Positions 49,214-58,389 are shown, counted from the first letter of the stretch. The stretch is DNA of 64,000 bases from an uncultured Spirochaeta sp. (GCA_913030605.1 CAJWEZ010000001.1:1-64000), one strand, 5' to 3'. Program-made: numbers and translations. Notes: generated by a model from the letters alone, not told the origin.

Positions 49214-49299
49214 ACAGATGCATCGCGACCGCATCACCTGCGCCCTCGCAGGAGCGCAGCGACGAGAATGCGTCTGGTGAATGCGCGATGTTATGTGGC
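49214..49299 (+). repeat. Imperfect long palindrome (possible attC-like structure) ending CGCGATGTTATGT
   Basis: Left CATCGCG-ACCG-CATCACC pairs with right GGTGAATG-CGCGATG; internal CCTGC-GCCCTC-GCAGG hairpin. Core is GTTATGT, which deviates from GTTRRRY. Confidence 0.3.
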
Positions 49300-49394
49300 G
49301 CGCGGTGACCTCGCCCCCTATCTGAGGCAGGAAGCTCGTTACGCCCGTATGTGTTTATGTGAGCACGGTAATCTCTGTCGCTGACCACGGTAAG

Positions 49395-49985
49395 GAATCA
49401 GTACGTTCCCCGCGGCCGCAACGAGCTCCATACCATATTCGAGCGGCACTTCGGCGACTTCTGCGCCCAGTACGATGAGAAGTACGCCGCCACTTACGGT
49501 CATTCTTTCGCCACGATCGACGCTTGTTCGCAGAGGTGTCTCGCCTAATCTGCGGCATCCTCCGTGATTTCTACCAAGAGGCCGCGGGCAGACCGCTACT
49601 CGTCGGCATGGTCATCGCGCATCAGAGCTTCGGAGACCAACAGCGTACGCATACTCGACGAGTCCTCCCGGGACAGCCTGGCGGAGTACATAACACGGCC
49701 GCCGATCTCGCTGAAAAAGATCCGCTACGAGCCGTTCAAAGGGAAGGTCCTATTCCACACCAAGTACTCGGAGTATTTCAAGCAGAACGCCCACCTGTTC
49801 GATGCCTTAGACTTTTTGGCCGAGTTAACGCAACACTTCCCACCGAAGGGACTCCAGCACATCCGGCGCTACGGGCTCTATGCTTCACGTACGAAAGGGC
49901 GCTGGCAGGAGATGCCCTGGGTTGTGGAGCGTGCGCCGGAGGGATGGAAGATCGCCCATCAAAACAGCTCCGGCAGTGACGACGT
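49395..49985 (+). pseudogene. Degenerate IS91-family transposase remnant
   Basis: N-terminal part 'QYVPRGRNELHTIFERHFGDFCAQYDEKYAATYG' and, in another frame, 'SLAEYITRPPISLKKIRYEPFKGKVLFHTKYSEYFKQNAHLFDALDFLAELTQHFPPKGLQHIRRYGLYASRTKGRWQ', the conserved C-terminal region of IS91/IS801-type (Y2) transposases; central catalytic part missing. Confidence 0.8.
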
Positions 49986-50149
49986 GGGTTACCACTCGCC
50001 GTCAGATGGAGATGAATTCGCCCCATCGGTTGGTCTATGCCCTCAAATGACGCCAGAAGGTGCCGTCAGCATCCCGCGCCCCACGATTCTCGTCGTGATT
50101 TCGTCGAATCTTCTGCTACCCGGCTGTTTCGCGGGTGCACCCCGAGATA

Positions 50150-50292
50150 GGGTTTACTATCACTAATACCGCTGCGTCGGCGTCCAACTTCTTGGCGAAG
50201 CGACACGCCTCCAGCCCAAGTTCCAGAGACTCCGCTTGGATATCGGTCGGGGATAGCTGCAGCATCGCGATTGAAATCGTATCGGCGTTCAT
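50150..50292 (-). pseudogene. N-terminal fragment of carbon-nitrogen hydrolase (nitrilase superfamily)
   Basis: Reverse strand: MNADTISIAMLQLSPTDIQAESLELGLEACRFAKKLDADAAVLVIVNP then nonsense; ATG overlaps the SDR stop (ATGA), truncated on the IS91-remnant side. Confidence 0.6.
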
Positions 50293-51116
50293 CACTCCAT
50301 TACAAAAATACCACCGTGGTTTGCCGCCATGACCCTACTGATGATCTTCCCCGCCTGGATAGGCATGACCCTATACAGGATGTCCATGACAACGCTATCG
50401 GTCCCTACGAGTATTTTCGCTTTGTTTCGGGCGATTCCTTTGAGGATCACAGACGCCGCTTTTTCCGGGGAGGTGACTTTGATACCGGCGGATTTCTTCT
50501 CGCTCTCGGTACTGTTCGTCGTTTCTAACCCCGAGTTTTTCTTGATATCTGTTTCTATACCCCCAGGGAGGATGAGCGACACGTTTACGGTGGTTTTACT
50601 CAATTCCATTCTCAGACCTTCGGTGGCGATTTTCACGGCGGCCTTCGACGCTCCGTAAATCGCCTGTCCTGGTACGGGAAGAAACCCGCCCATACTGGAG
50701 ACATTGCCGATAAACGCCTCGGGCCGTTCCGCGAGAAGGGGAGCAAAGGCTCTCGTCATGTACATCGTTCCGTAAAAATTGATGTTCATTAGACGTTCGA
50801 TGCTATCTTCTTTGAGTTTAAGAATGGTGACGAAATCCTGAATGATTCCTGCATTGTTGATCAGACCGTCGACCCGCCCATGAGTCTGTTTCACCTCATG
50901 TGCCAACTGCAAGACACCGGAGCTGTCGGTAATATCGATCTGATGGATCGACAAACGCTCCGGGCGATCTACTTGTGCCTTTGTCCGATCCAGCGCTTCG
51001 GGATTGACGTCTACAGCGGCGACAAATGCGCCCTTTTCCAACAATTGAAGCACCAACTGCTGTCCAACACCGCCGCCGGCTCCGGTTACAACAACGACCT
51101 TATCTTCGTATCTCAT
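50292..51116 (-). CDS. SDR family NAD(P)-dependent oxidoreductase
   Basis: Start ATG 51116: MRYEDKVVVVTGAGGGVGQQLVLQLLEKGAFVAAVDVN...LINNAGIIQDF...GNVSSMGGFLPVPGQAIYGASKAAVKIATEGLRMEL. Confidence 0.92.
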   Translation of the reverse strand: MRYEDKVVVVTGAGGGVGQQLVLQLLEKGAFVAAVDVNPEALDRTKAQVDRPERLSIHQIDITDSSGVLQLAHEVKQTHGRVDGLINNAGIIQDFVTILKLKEDSIERLMNINFYGTMYMTRAFAPLLAERPEAFIGNVSSMGGFLPVPGQAIYGASKAAVKIATEGLRMELSKTTVNVSLILPGGIETDIKKNSGLETTNSTESEKKSAGIKVTSPEKAASVILKGIARNKAKILVGTDSVVMDILYRVMPIQAGKIISRVMAANHGGIFVME

Positions 51117-51251
51117 ATAACGCTTCTCTCCCATCTGTTTGGTTGTTTCTCGTTCTTGCGCAGAAAATACCAACCTCTCGATGGCAAATAGAAGTTCCCT
51201 TGAACCCCGAAATTGTCCTATTGCACGCTTTTTGAGCCTCAGAAGCCATCT

Positions 51252-52193
51252 ATGCGGCCGTACGTTGGACAATTTGAGAACTATCGGGCAACATCGTCCA
51301 AGGAGGATCTCGTGAACGAAACGATCCGCTTTTTTGACTGGAAAGAGGAAATCGAAAAGGTCGGTATGCAATCTATCGGAGACGATCTGATACTCTTTGA
51401 TCAACCCGTATTGTCTTCGGTTCTGGACCATCCGGTGAAGGTAGATGTCACTACGATAATCATCTGCCGACAAGGACGTTGCAGAGGAACCGTAAACCTA
51501 GAGCCGAATGAAGGCGAGGGGCCAGGGCTGATCATTCTCCCTCGGAATAGCATCCTTCAATTCAAAGAGATCAGCGACGACTTCTCATCGCTTTTTATAA
51601 TCATGTCGGAGAGCTTCCTAAACAGTCTGAACATCGAAGAAAAGATGCCCCTATGGATGTCCGTGAGGGAAACCCCCTATATCCCCGTCACGGAGGAAGA
51701 ACTGGAAGCTCTGGTTATCTACTACGAAATGCTAAAGAACGCCATGAGATTCGAGGACAATCCCTACCTGCTCAATACGGCCAGGCATCTTACGATAGCT
51801 TTCTTCTACGGTATGGGGTATAGCCTCCATAGGAAGGGTCTCCGCGACAATAAACGGACGAGTTCGCGTTCAGACGTGATACTGGAACGGTTTTTGAACC
51901 AATTACGGAACGAATATCGAACGCATAGAAGCCTAAACCACTATGCGGACGTTCTGTGTTTGAGTCCCAAGTATTTGTCCAAGATGATAACCGAATCGAG
52001 CGGGAAATCCCCCGTCCAATGGATCAAAGAGTACGTTATCCACGAAGCGCAAGCCCTCCTGACATCGTCGAATCTGACGATTCAGCAGATAAGCGACGAA
52101 CTGAACTTCCCGTCGCAATCCTTCTTTGGGAAATACTTCAAGAGATATACAGGAGTTTCTCCGAAAAACTACAGGTCTCAAGAATTCCGATAG
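51252..52193 (+). CDS. AraC family transcriptional regulator
   Basis: C-terminal 'VILERFLNQLRNEYRTHRSLNHYADVLCLSPKYLSKMITESSGKSPVQWIKEYVIHEAQALLTSSNLTIQQISDELNFPSQSFFGKYFKRYTGVSPKNYRSQEFR'; divergent from the SDR gene. Confidence 0.9.
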   Translation: MRPYVGQFENYRATSSKEDLVNETIRFFDWKEEIEKVGMQSIGDDLILFDQPVLSSVLDHPVKVDVTTIIICRQGRCRGTVNLEPNEGEGPGLIILPRNSILQFKEISDDFSSLFIIMSESFLNSLNIEEKMPLWMSVRETPYIPVTEEELEALVIYYEMLKNAMRFEDNPYLLNTARHLTIAFFYGMGYSLHRKGLRDNKRTSSRSDVILERFLNQLRNEYRTHRSLNHYADVLCLSPKYLSKMITESSGKSPVQWIKEYVIHEAQALLTSSNLTIQQISDELNFPSQSFFGKYFKRYTGVSPKNYRSQEFR

Positions 52194-52306
52194 GGGCGCT
52201 CTCGTACGAACGGGAGAAAGACGATCGCGTCTGTAATCATCCCCGCCAGCAGTGCAGCGCATAACTTCGTGCCGCCGGTTAGAATACCAGCGGAAAAGGA
52301 GTTTCT

Positions 52307-52573
52307 ATGCGCAAGTCTCGATTCACGGAGACACAGATCATCGGCATCCTGAATGAGGTCGAGGCCGGCACATCAGTCAAAGACGTGTGCCGCAAACACG
52401 GTATGAGCGATGCCACGTTCTACAACTGGCGAGCCAAGTACGGTGGCATGGAGGTCTCTCAGGTCAAGCGGCTGAAAGAGCTCGAAGATGAAAACCGACA
52501 GCTGAAGCACATGTATGCCGAGCTCAGCCTGGATCATCGGATCCTCAAGGACATCGTCGAAAAAAAGCTCTAA
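52307..52573 (+). CDS. IS3-family transposase OrfA
   Basis: 88 aa; MRKSRFTETQIIGILNEVEAGTSVKDVCRKHGMSDATFYNWRAKYGGMEVSQVKRLKELEDENRQLKHMYAELSLDHRILKDIVEKKL. Confidence 0.95.
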   Translation: MRKSRFTETQIIGILNEVEAGTSVKDVCRKHGMSDATFYNWRAKYGGMEVSQVKRLKELEDENRQLKHMYAELSLDHRILKDIVEKKL

Positions 52574-53427
52574 GGCCAGCCGAGAAGCGTACGCTGGTCG
52601 ACCATGCGGTGAGCGAACACGGAGCAAGCGTGCTCCGAGGCTGCCGCATCCTCGACTTCAGCCGTACGAGCTACGCGTATCAGCCCGATATGGAACGGGA
52701 TCGGGTTGTACGCGAAGCGCTTCTTGAGCTGGCCGACAGGCACCCACGATGGGGCTTTCGGCTCATGTTTGACTCACTACGCCGGAGAGGCCACCGATGG
52801 AACCACAAGCGCGTACATCGCGTGTATGTGGCTCTGGGGCTGAATCTACGGCGCAAGGCGAAACGGCGCTTGCCAACGCGTAATCCCGAGCCGCTGTCGG
52901 TGCCCGAGCAGGTAAACCAGTCGTGGTCCATGGACTTCATGAGCGACGCGCTGGAGAACGGACATCGCTTCAGGACGTTCAACGTCATCGACGACTACAA
53001 CCGCGAGGCGCTGGCCATCGAGATCGATCTGAGCCTTCCGGCACCACGCGTGACTCGTGTTCTCGACAGGCTGGTTGAACAGCGCGGCTATCCGAAGCAG
53101 CTACGTAGCGACAATGGCCCGGAGTTTATCAGCATCACCCTTGCCGAATGGGCTGAGCGTCATGGTGTTCACCTGGAGTTCATCAAGCCGGGAAAACCGA
53201 CTCAGAACTCCTACGTCGAACGGTTCAACCGCACCTATCGAGAGGAGATCCTCGACGCATACATCTTTCGGAGCTTGGACGAGGTCAGGGAGCTGACTCG
53301 GACATGGATAGACCAATACAATGGGGAGCGACCCCACAAAGCTCTCGGTAGGATCACTCCGCTGGACTACCGAAGAGCCAACAACCGGGACGGTGCCAAG
53401 TTATCGCCTGCACAAAAGGCGGGATGA
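52566..53427 (+). CDS. IS3-family transposase OrfB (rve integrase core), expressed by -1 frameshift at A7
   Basis: -1 frame after CGAAAAAAAG: ..KKALRPAEKRTLVDHAVSEHGASVLRGCRILDFSRTSYAYQPDMERDRVVREALLELADRHPRWGFRLM...DFMSDALENGHRFRTFNVIDDYNREALAIEID...SDNGPEFIS...NSYVERFNRTYREEILD. Confidence 0.93.
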
Positions 53428-53444
53428 TTACACCGCCGCGCCAA

Positions 53445-53497
53445 TCCCTCCGCTTTGCTTCGGGAACGCAGCCAACCGCTGAGCTTGTCGTTATGTG
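53445..53497 (+). other. Possible attC-like remnant ending GAGCTTGTCGTTATGT
   Basis: tccctccgctttgcttcggga stem-loop followed by gccaaccgctgagcttgtcgttatgtgg; begins 13 bp past the IS3 right end; left half absent. Confidence 0.25.
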
Positions 53498-53743
53498 GAC
53501 ACAGGTACTGATCATGGAGATGGTTTACAGAAAGCTAAGGACATTGTTGACAGGTGAATGCCTTGGTAACTTCGGCTATTCGCAGGACGTTAGATGCAAT
53601 TACCCCGCCCTTTTTTGGGAGAAGGGATTATATATAGGCAAACTGGCATCCGTGCCAGTTTGGAAATGTATAAACACACATCGCATCGCATAAAAAGGTG
53701 AGATCATAGAATTAAAATTTATTACTATGCATAACAAGGAAGC

Positions 53744-54455
53744 ATGATAATGGAATGGTCTGAAAGAATGAATATGGCAATCAATTATATTGAAGATAAT
53801 ATTAAATATGAACTACTGATTTCAGAAGTAGCAAAGATAGCCAATTGTTCATCATTTCATTTTCAGCGAATGTTTTATGCAATCATTGGGATTACGCCTG
53901 CTGAATATATCAGACGACGAAGATTGAATTTAGCAGCCTCTGATCTCGCTGCTGGGAATGAAAAAGTCATTGATATCGCTCTGAAATATGGTTATGAATC
54001 ACCAAATGCGTTTACTAGAGCATTCCGGAATATGCATGGTATTAATCCACGAGAAGTGCGCAGCTCTGAGGTTAAATTATCGGCATATAATCGTGTTTCT
54101 TTTCATATCGAAATCAAAGGAGGAAATGATATGGATTATAAAATAGTCGAAAAACCGTCTTTTGAATTGGTAGGGAAGAGTAAAAACTTTACACATGAAA
54201 ACTTTTTTAAAGAAGGCCCTAAATTCTGGAAAGAATACGTATGTACAGATGAATACCAAGAGCTTTGGAATTTGACAAATGGTAGATGGGGAGAGGTGAC
54301 TGATTCTCCTCTGATATCAGTCTATTTGCCTAGTGAAAAAAATGATGAATCATTTATTGATATTCTTGGTGTTGAAAAGTCAGATAGTTTTAATAATGAT
54401 AAATTTGAACTATTTCAGATACCAGCTGCTACCTATAGATGCTTCCAAATTCCTT
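53744..54455 (+). pseudogene. AT-rich AraC-type regulator with GyrI-like effector domain, C-terminally truncated
   Basis: MIMEWSERMNMAINYIEDNIKYELLISEVAKIANCSSFHFQRMFYAIIGITPAEYIRRRRLNLAASDL...YKIVEKPSFELVGKSKNFTHENFFKEGPKFWKEY; AraC/GyrI similarity ends about AATYRCF, ORF then runs into unrelated sequence. Confidence 0.65.
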
Positions 54456-54489
54456 TTTGCTTGTTCATTTCTTCTACATTATACAAACA

Positions 54490-54531
54490 AAGTCCGAAAA
54501 ATCGTAGGTTCGACACCTGCGGCTCAAGGTC
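54490..54531 (+). other. tRNA/tmRNA 3'-end-like fragment (T-arm GTAGG-TTCGACA-CCTGC plus ggctcaa)
   Basis: agtccgaaaaatcGTAGGTTCGACACCTGCggctcaag; 5-bp T-stem (one G-U) and UUCGACA loop; no 5' half found next to it. Confidence 0.35.
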
Positions 54532-54550
54532 GCTGATATACTGATTACAG

Positions 54551-55054
54551 ATGCACAGTCGTTCTCGATTAACCGTCTTCGTTCTGCTCCTGTTTGTACT
54601 CCCGGCACTTTCCCTTTTTCCCGATGAACAATCGGTTATGGAAATCACCGCCCGCATCATGGAAGAACAGGGGGTACGCAGACCGGGTGACATAGACCCC
54701 GACCTGGTATCCCCGGCGGATATGGAAGAACTCGGTTTCCAAATCATGGGTGCCATTGTAGATGACCCGGACTGGCACAAGTGGTTAAACGACATAATGG
54801 GCGGCCGCGGCTCACCGCGAAACATGGCCGTCCATATACGTTTTGCCCGCCACTACCTTGAAATGGACGGTACCATTCCGCAATGGAACAACACCATAAT
54901 GGCCCCGGGTATAACTACCGACCGGTGGTCTCCCTGGTTTTCCCCGGACCGACATATCCTTCACCGACCAATCCATGTACGGGTATACCATTTGCTCATA
55001 TTTGTTGCGGTACTTGCATTGGTTTTTTGGGGAGTCTTCCGGAGGAAGAAATGA
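54551..55054 (+). CDS. Small exported membrane-anchored protein, paralogous to the periplasmic domain of 59103..59798
   Basis: 167 aa; MHSRSRLTVFVLLLFVLPALSLFPDEQSVMEITARIMEEQGVRRPGDIDPDLVSPADMEELGFQIMGAIVDDPDWHKWLNDIMGGRGS... C-terminal TM. Confidence 0.6.
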   Translation: MHSRSRLTVFVLLLFVLPALSLFPDEQSVMEITARIMEEQGVRRPGDIDPDLVSPADMEELGFQIMGAIVDDPDWHKWLNDIMGGRGSPRNMAVHIRFARHYLEMDGTIPQWNNTIMAPGITTDRWSPWFSPDRHILHRPIHVRVYHLLIFVAVLALVFWGVFRRKK

Positions 55055-55695
55055 GACTCCCGGTTCTGCTTGTACGAGTACTTGTCGCCCTGCTTATCGC
55101 CTCGGGTCTGTTGTTTTCGTTTCAATATTTTCCGCTGTTGGTTTCCGTCATCGCCCAGTACGCCATCGACTACCCCGTAGGTACGGCGATGATCTATGTA
55201 GCCGTGACGGCCGCGGCGATCGTGGTCCTTCCCCTTTCTTCCATGCCACTGATACCCATAGCGGCAGCGGCATGGGGTATTACCATAGGAGGTATCCTGA
55301 GCATCCTTGGCTGGTGGATCGGTGCCGTCATCGCTTTTCTCATCGCTCGGTATCTTGGCAGACCGGTTCTGGTAAAACTGGTTTCCCCGGAGAGACTGCA
55401 GGAATGGGAGAACAGGATACCCCGGGACACGGGTTTTCTGGCGATCGTCATTATACGGATGATATTTCCCGTGGAGATACCAAGTTACGTGCTTGGTTTG
55501 ACCAAAGCGGTCTCCTTCCGCACTTACGCTCTCGCCAGCCTTATCGGTATGACACCCTTTGCCTTTGTCATTCTCTCCATGGGCAGTGCACTTGCCCGAA
55601 ACGATTGGATACGTTTGTCACTGATGGGAATTGGCGTTTCAGTCGCGATTTTTGCCCTGCGCCGCCTCTATGTGAAATTCCGCGACGGTAGATAA
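55051..55695 (+). CDS. TVP38/TMEM64 (VTT domain) family membrane protein
   Basis: ATG 55051 overlaps previous stop; 'YVAVTAAAIVVLPLSSMPLIPIAAAAWGITIGGILSILGWWIGAVIAFLIARYLGRPVLVKL...IVIIRMIFPVEIPSYVLGLTKAVSFRTYALASLIGMTPFAFV'. Confidence 0.85.
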   Translation: MRLPVLLVRVLVALLIASGLLFSFQYFPLLVSVIAQYAIDYPVGTAMIYVAVTAAAIVVLPLSSMPLIPIAAAAWGITIGGILSILGWWIGAVIAFLIARYLGRPVLVKLVSPERLQEWENRIPRDTGFLAIVIIRMIFPVEIPSYVLGLTKAVSFRTYALASLIGMTPFAFVILSMGSALARNDWIRLSLMGIGVSVAIFALRRLYVKFRDGR

Positions 55696-55725
55696 TCTAT
55701 CTGTTTCGCGCCCCCGCGAATATCT

Positions 55726-56004
55726 TCACTTCCGATACTTGCCAAGCACATCCATAATTTCGGTCGTCTTCAGGCGTTGTTCCTCAGGATCTCCGCTCCG
55801 AATCGCATCGACGACACATGTGTTCAAGTGGTTCTCCATTACGATATTCTCAACGTTCCTGATCGCCGCGATGACGGCCGACGTTTGGTTGAGAATGTCG
55901 ACACAGTATCGGTCATCATCAATCATACGACCAATCCCGGCAATCTGTCCTTCAATCCGGCGTAACCTGTTCCGTACTTTTTCCCTCTGTTCTTCTTTCA
56001 TCAT
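55726..56004 (-). CDS. CsoR/FrmR-family metal-sensing repressor (DUF156), copy 1
   Basis: MMKEEQREKVRNRLRRIEGQIAGIGRMIDDDRYCVDILNQTSAVIAAIRNVENIVMENHLNTCVVDAI; C..H..C ligand pattern. Confidence 0.9.
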   Translation of the reverse strand: MMKEEQREKVRNRLRRIEGQIAGIGRMIDDDRYCVDILNQTSAVIAAIRNVENIVMENHLNTCVVDAIRSGDPEEQRLKTTEIMDVLGKYRK

Positions 56005-56210
56005 ACCATACCCCCGTAGTCTACGACATCCTAACGTAACCAACAAAGGCATCGAATGGCAACAGCAAAACGAGGCAACTGTATTTCGTCCGGAGAAAAC
56101 AATTCATCAAACTGTAATATCGCCGTCAATTCTCATACATACCATAGCGTTATATTTAAGATGTTCGGGAAGCAGGCGCGTGAAAAGAAACTTTGACTAA
56201 GGTACATGAT

Positions 56211-56825
56211 ATGACAAAACAAATTAACAAAATCCAACAACGGTACGACCGAATCGCTCCCGTATATGATCTATTAGAAAACCCGATGGAGCGGATGGCG
56301 TCGTCGTGGCGCGAAGAATTGTTGAGTTTCGCGAAAGGTGCAGTTCTTGAAGTGGGAGTCGGTACGGGTAAAAACCTTCCCTACTACCCGAAGGACGTCT
56401 CGGTCACGGCGATCGATTTCAGCCGGGCGATGATTGCACGTGCAGCCGACCGAAAAGCGCAGCATGGCCTATCTAACGTAACGCTCCTGGAAATGGATGC
56501 ACAGCACCTCGATTTTGACGACAATACGTTCGATACGGTTGTCTCGACATGCGTGTTTTGCTCGGTACCACTTCCCGTAGCCGGTCTCAAAGAGATTCAC
56601 CGTGTATGCAAACCGGACGGTAAGGTGCTCATGCTCGAGCACGTTCGCAGTGAAGGCCCGATACTCGGTCCTCTTATGGACGTTCTAAACCCTCTTCCAC
56701 TCCATCTTTATGGGGCAAACATCAACCGCCGAACCGTGGATAATCTTCGCCGGGCGGGATTTCGCGATATCGAAGTGACAAATCTCTGGAAGGACATCAT
56801 AAAACGTATTACGGCCTATCCTTAA
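56211..56825 (+). CDS. Class I SAM-dependent methyltransferase
   Basis: 'RYDRIAPVYDLLENPMERMASSWREELLSFAKGAVLEVGVGTGKNLPYYPKDVSVTAIDFSRAMIARA'. Confidence 0.88.
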   Translation: MTKQINKIQQRYDRIAPVYDLLENPMERMASSWREELLSFAKGAVLEVGVGTGKNLPYYPKDVSVTAIDFSRAMIARAADRKAQHGLSNVTLLEMDAQHLDFDDNTFDTVVSTCVFCSVPLPVAGLKEIHRVCKPDGKVLMLEHVRSEGPILGPLMDVLNPLPLHLYGANINRRTVDNLRRAGFRDIEVTNLWKDIIKRITAYP

Positions 56826-56926
56826 GCGGAACAACCAAATCGGGAACGGCGGTGAGCGTTTGTTACGCCATGAAAATATTCTGGGGAGCACTTGACCCAC
56901 AAATATCGACGATGTATAATTCTATA

Positions 56927-56941
56927 TACCCTACAGGGGTA
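56927..56941 (+). promoter_or_regulatory. CsoR-type operator TACCCTACAGGGGTA upstream of copZ-like gene
   Basis: Near-palindromic 15-mer, same pattern as 62513-62527 and 62586-62600. Confidence 0.75.
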
Positions 56942-56963
56942 ATGTATTTTTCAGGAGGTCGAT

Positions 56964-57173
56964 ATGACACAACAAGTTTACATTAAGGATATGAGTTGCG
57001 ATCACTGTGCGATGAGTGTTCGGCAAGCGCTTGAAAAAATCGACGGCGTCTCCACCGTAACGGTTGATTTGCAGTCGGGAGTCGCTTCCGTAAATGTTCA
57101 AGCTGAGATTCCCTTGGAGACGTACGCTCAATCAGTTTCCGAGGCGGGTTATACGGTTGGAGCGGTCAGATAA
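56964..57173 (+). CDS. copZ: Copper chaperone, HMA domain (CopZ-like)
   Basis: MTQQVYIKDMSCDHCAMSVRQALEKIDGVSTVTVDLQSGVASVNVQAEIPLETYAQSVSEAGYTVGAVR; CDHC motif. Confidence 0.9.
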   Translation: MTQQVYIKDMSCDHCAMSVRQALEKIDGVSTVTVDLQSGVASVNVQAEIPLETYAQSVSEAGYTVGAVR

Positions 57174-57267
57174 GAGCGGCAAACATCCGGGTGCGGAGCG
57201 TCACTCCGCACTCGTTCATACCCATCAACACGAATACGTTCTGCCATGTGTCAGACGGATAAATTGT

Positions 57268-58389
57268 TTAATCTTTCGGTCGTGGGATGACGAAAGAAAA
57301 AACACTTCCTTGACCAATCCCATTACTTTTGACCGCGATTGTTCCACCATGAGCCTTCACCAAATGAGCGGCAATAGTGAGACCGATTCCGCTCCCACCG
57401 CGGGAGCGTGCTCGCGACTTATCCACCCGATAGAATCGCTCAAACACCCGAGGGAGATCCTCGGGCGGAATGCCGATTCCATCATCAGAAACGGAAAACC
57501 GAACCAAATCTCCCTCCGCTTGGCACTGTACCTGGACGCTACCCTCCGGGTCGGTATATTGGAGTGCATTTCCGATTAAATTGAGCAGAACCTGGAGTAT
57601 CTTTTCGTCATCTACATCGACCCACGGCAGGTTTCGTTGTGGAAACCCGACCGTCAGCGCAATACCTTTGTCCTGGAATTGCGGACGAAGGCGATTAACG
57701 GCTATTCGGAGCAGTACTTTCGGATCCGTCAGCTTGGTTTCCAATGAAATCTCCCCCGCTTCGGCACGAGAGAGCTCGCTCAATTCTGAGGTGAGACGGC
57801 CGAGCCGTGATGCCTCGCGCTGTACGTCGAGAAAGGTTTCGGTATCCGCCGGCAACACACCATCAATGAGCCCTTCCATCATGCTCCGAATCGTTGTGAG
57901 CGGCGTGCGAAGTTCGTGGGCTACATTGCCAATAAGTTCCGCACGTCTCCTTTCGGTTTCATCGAGTGCGGCAGCCATGCGATTGAACGACGCGGCCAGC
58001 TCTCCCAACTCATCCTTCCAGACGGCCTCGACTCGGTGGGAGTAATCGCCGTCGGCGATACGTCTACTGGCAACCGTCAAAGAACGAACTGGCCCGATAA
58101 TTCGCCATGCCACGAAACTGCTCACCACTACCGCCGCCCCGACGGCGACGAGTCCCGCGACGAAGAGCACCTCGCCCACCGCAGCAAGAAAACTCTGCCT
58201 GAGATCCACTCCCATGCCGTGCATCCGCCCCATTGCTGCGTCCATTTCCGCCATGTGATGTGTCAGCGCGCGAGGTGCGTGCAGGTAGGCGACGGCCGCC
58301 AGGACCACGCTTCCCACGAGTACAACAATCAAATGGGAAAGAAAGAGCTTACGTCCAAGTTTCGGTTTTAAGAATGTTTCCAGCTTCAT
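57268..58389 (-). CDS. Sensor histidine kinase (HAMP-HisKA-HATPase)
   Basis: 373 aa; 'LIGNVAHELRTPLTTIRSMMEGLIDGVLP', 'VLLNLIGNALQYTDPEGSVQV', 'SRGGSGIGLTIAAHLVKAHGGTIAV'; overlaps RR gene. Confidence 0.93.
   Translation of the reverse strand: MKLETFLKPKLGRKLFLSHLIVVLVGSVVLAAVAYLHAPRALTHHMAEMDAAMGRMHGMGVDLRQSFLAAVGEVLFVAGLVAVGAAVVVSSFVAWRIIGPVRSLTVASRRIADGDYSHRVEAVWKDELGELAASFNRMAAALDETERRRAELIGNVAHELRTPLTTIRSMMEGLIDGVLPADTETFLDVQREASRLGRLTSELSELSRAEAGEISLETKLTDPKVLLRIAVNRLRPQFQDKGIALTVGFPQRNLPWVDVDDEKILQVLLNLIGNALQYTDPEGSVQVQCQAEGDLVRFSVSDDGIGIPPEDLPRVFERFYRVDKSRARSRGGSGIGLTIAAHLVKAHGGTIAVKSNGIGQGSVFSFVIPRPKD

Larger units (their letters stand above)
52232..53432 (+). mobile_element. IS3-family (IS407-like group) insertion sequence
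   Basis: Inverted repeats TGTAATCATCCCCGCC (52232-) / GGCGGGATGATTACA (-53432), TG...CA ends; IS3-type orfA/orfB. Confidence 0.85.
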
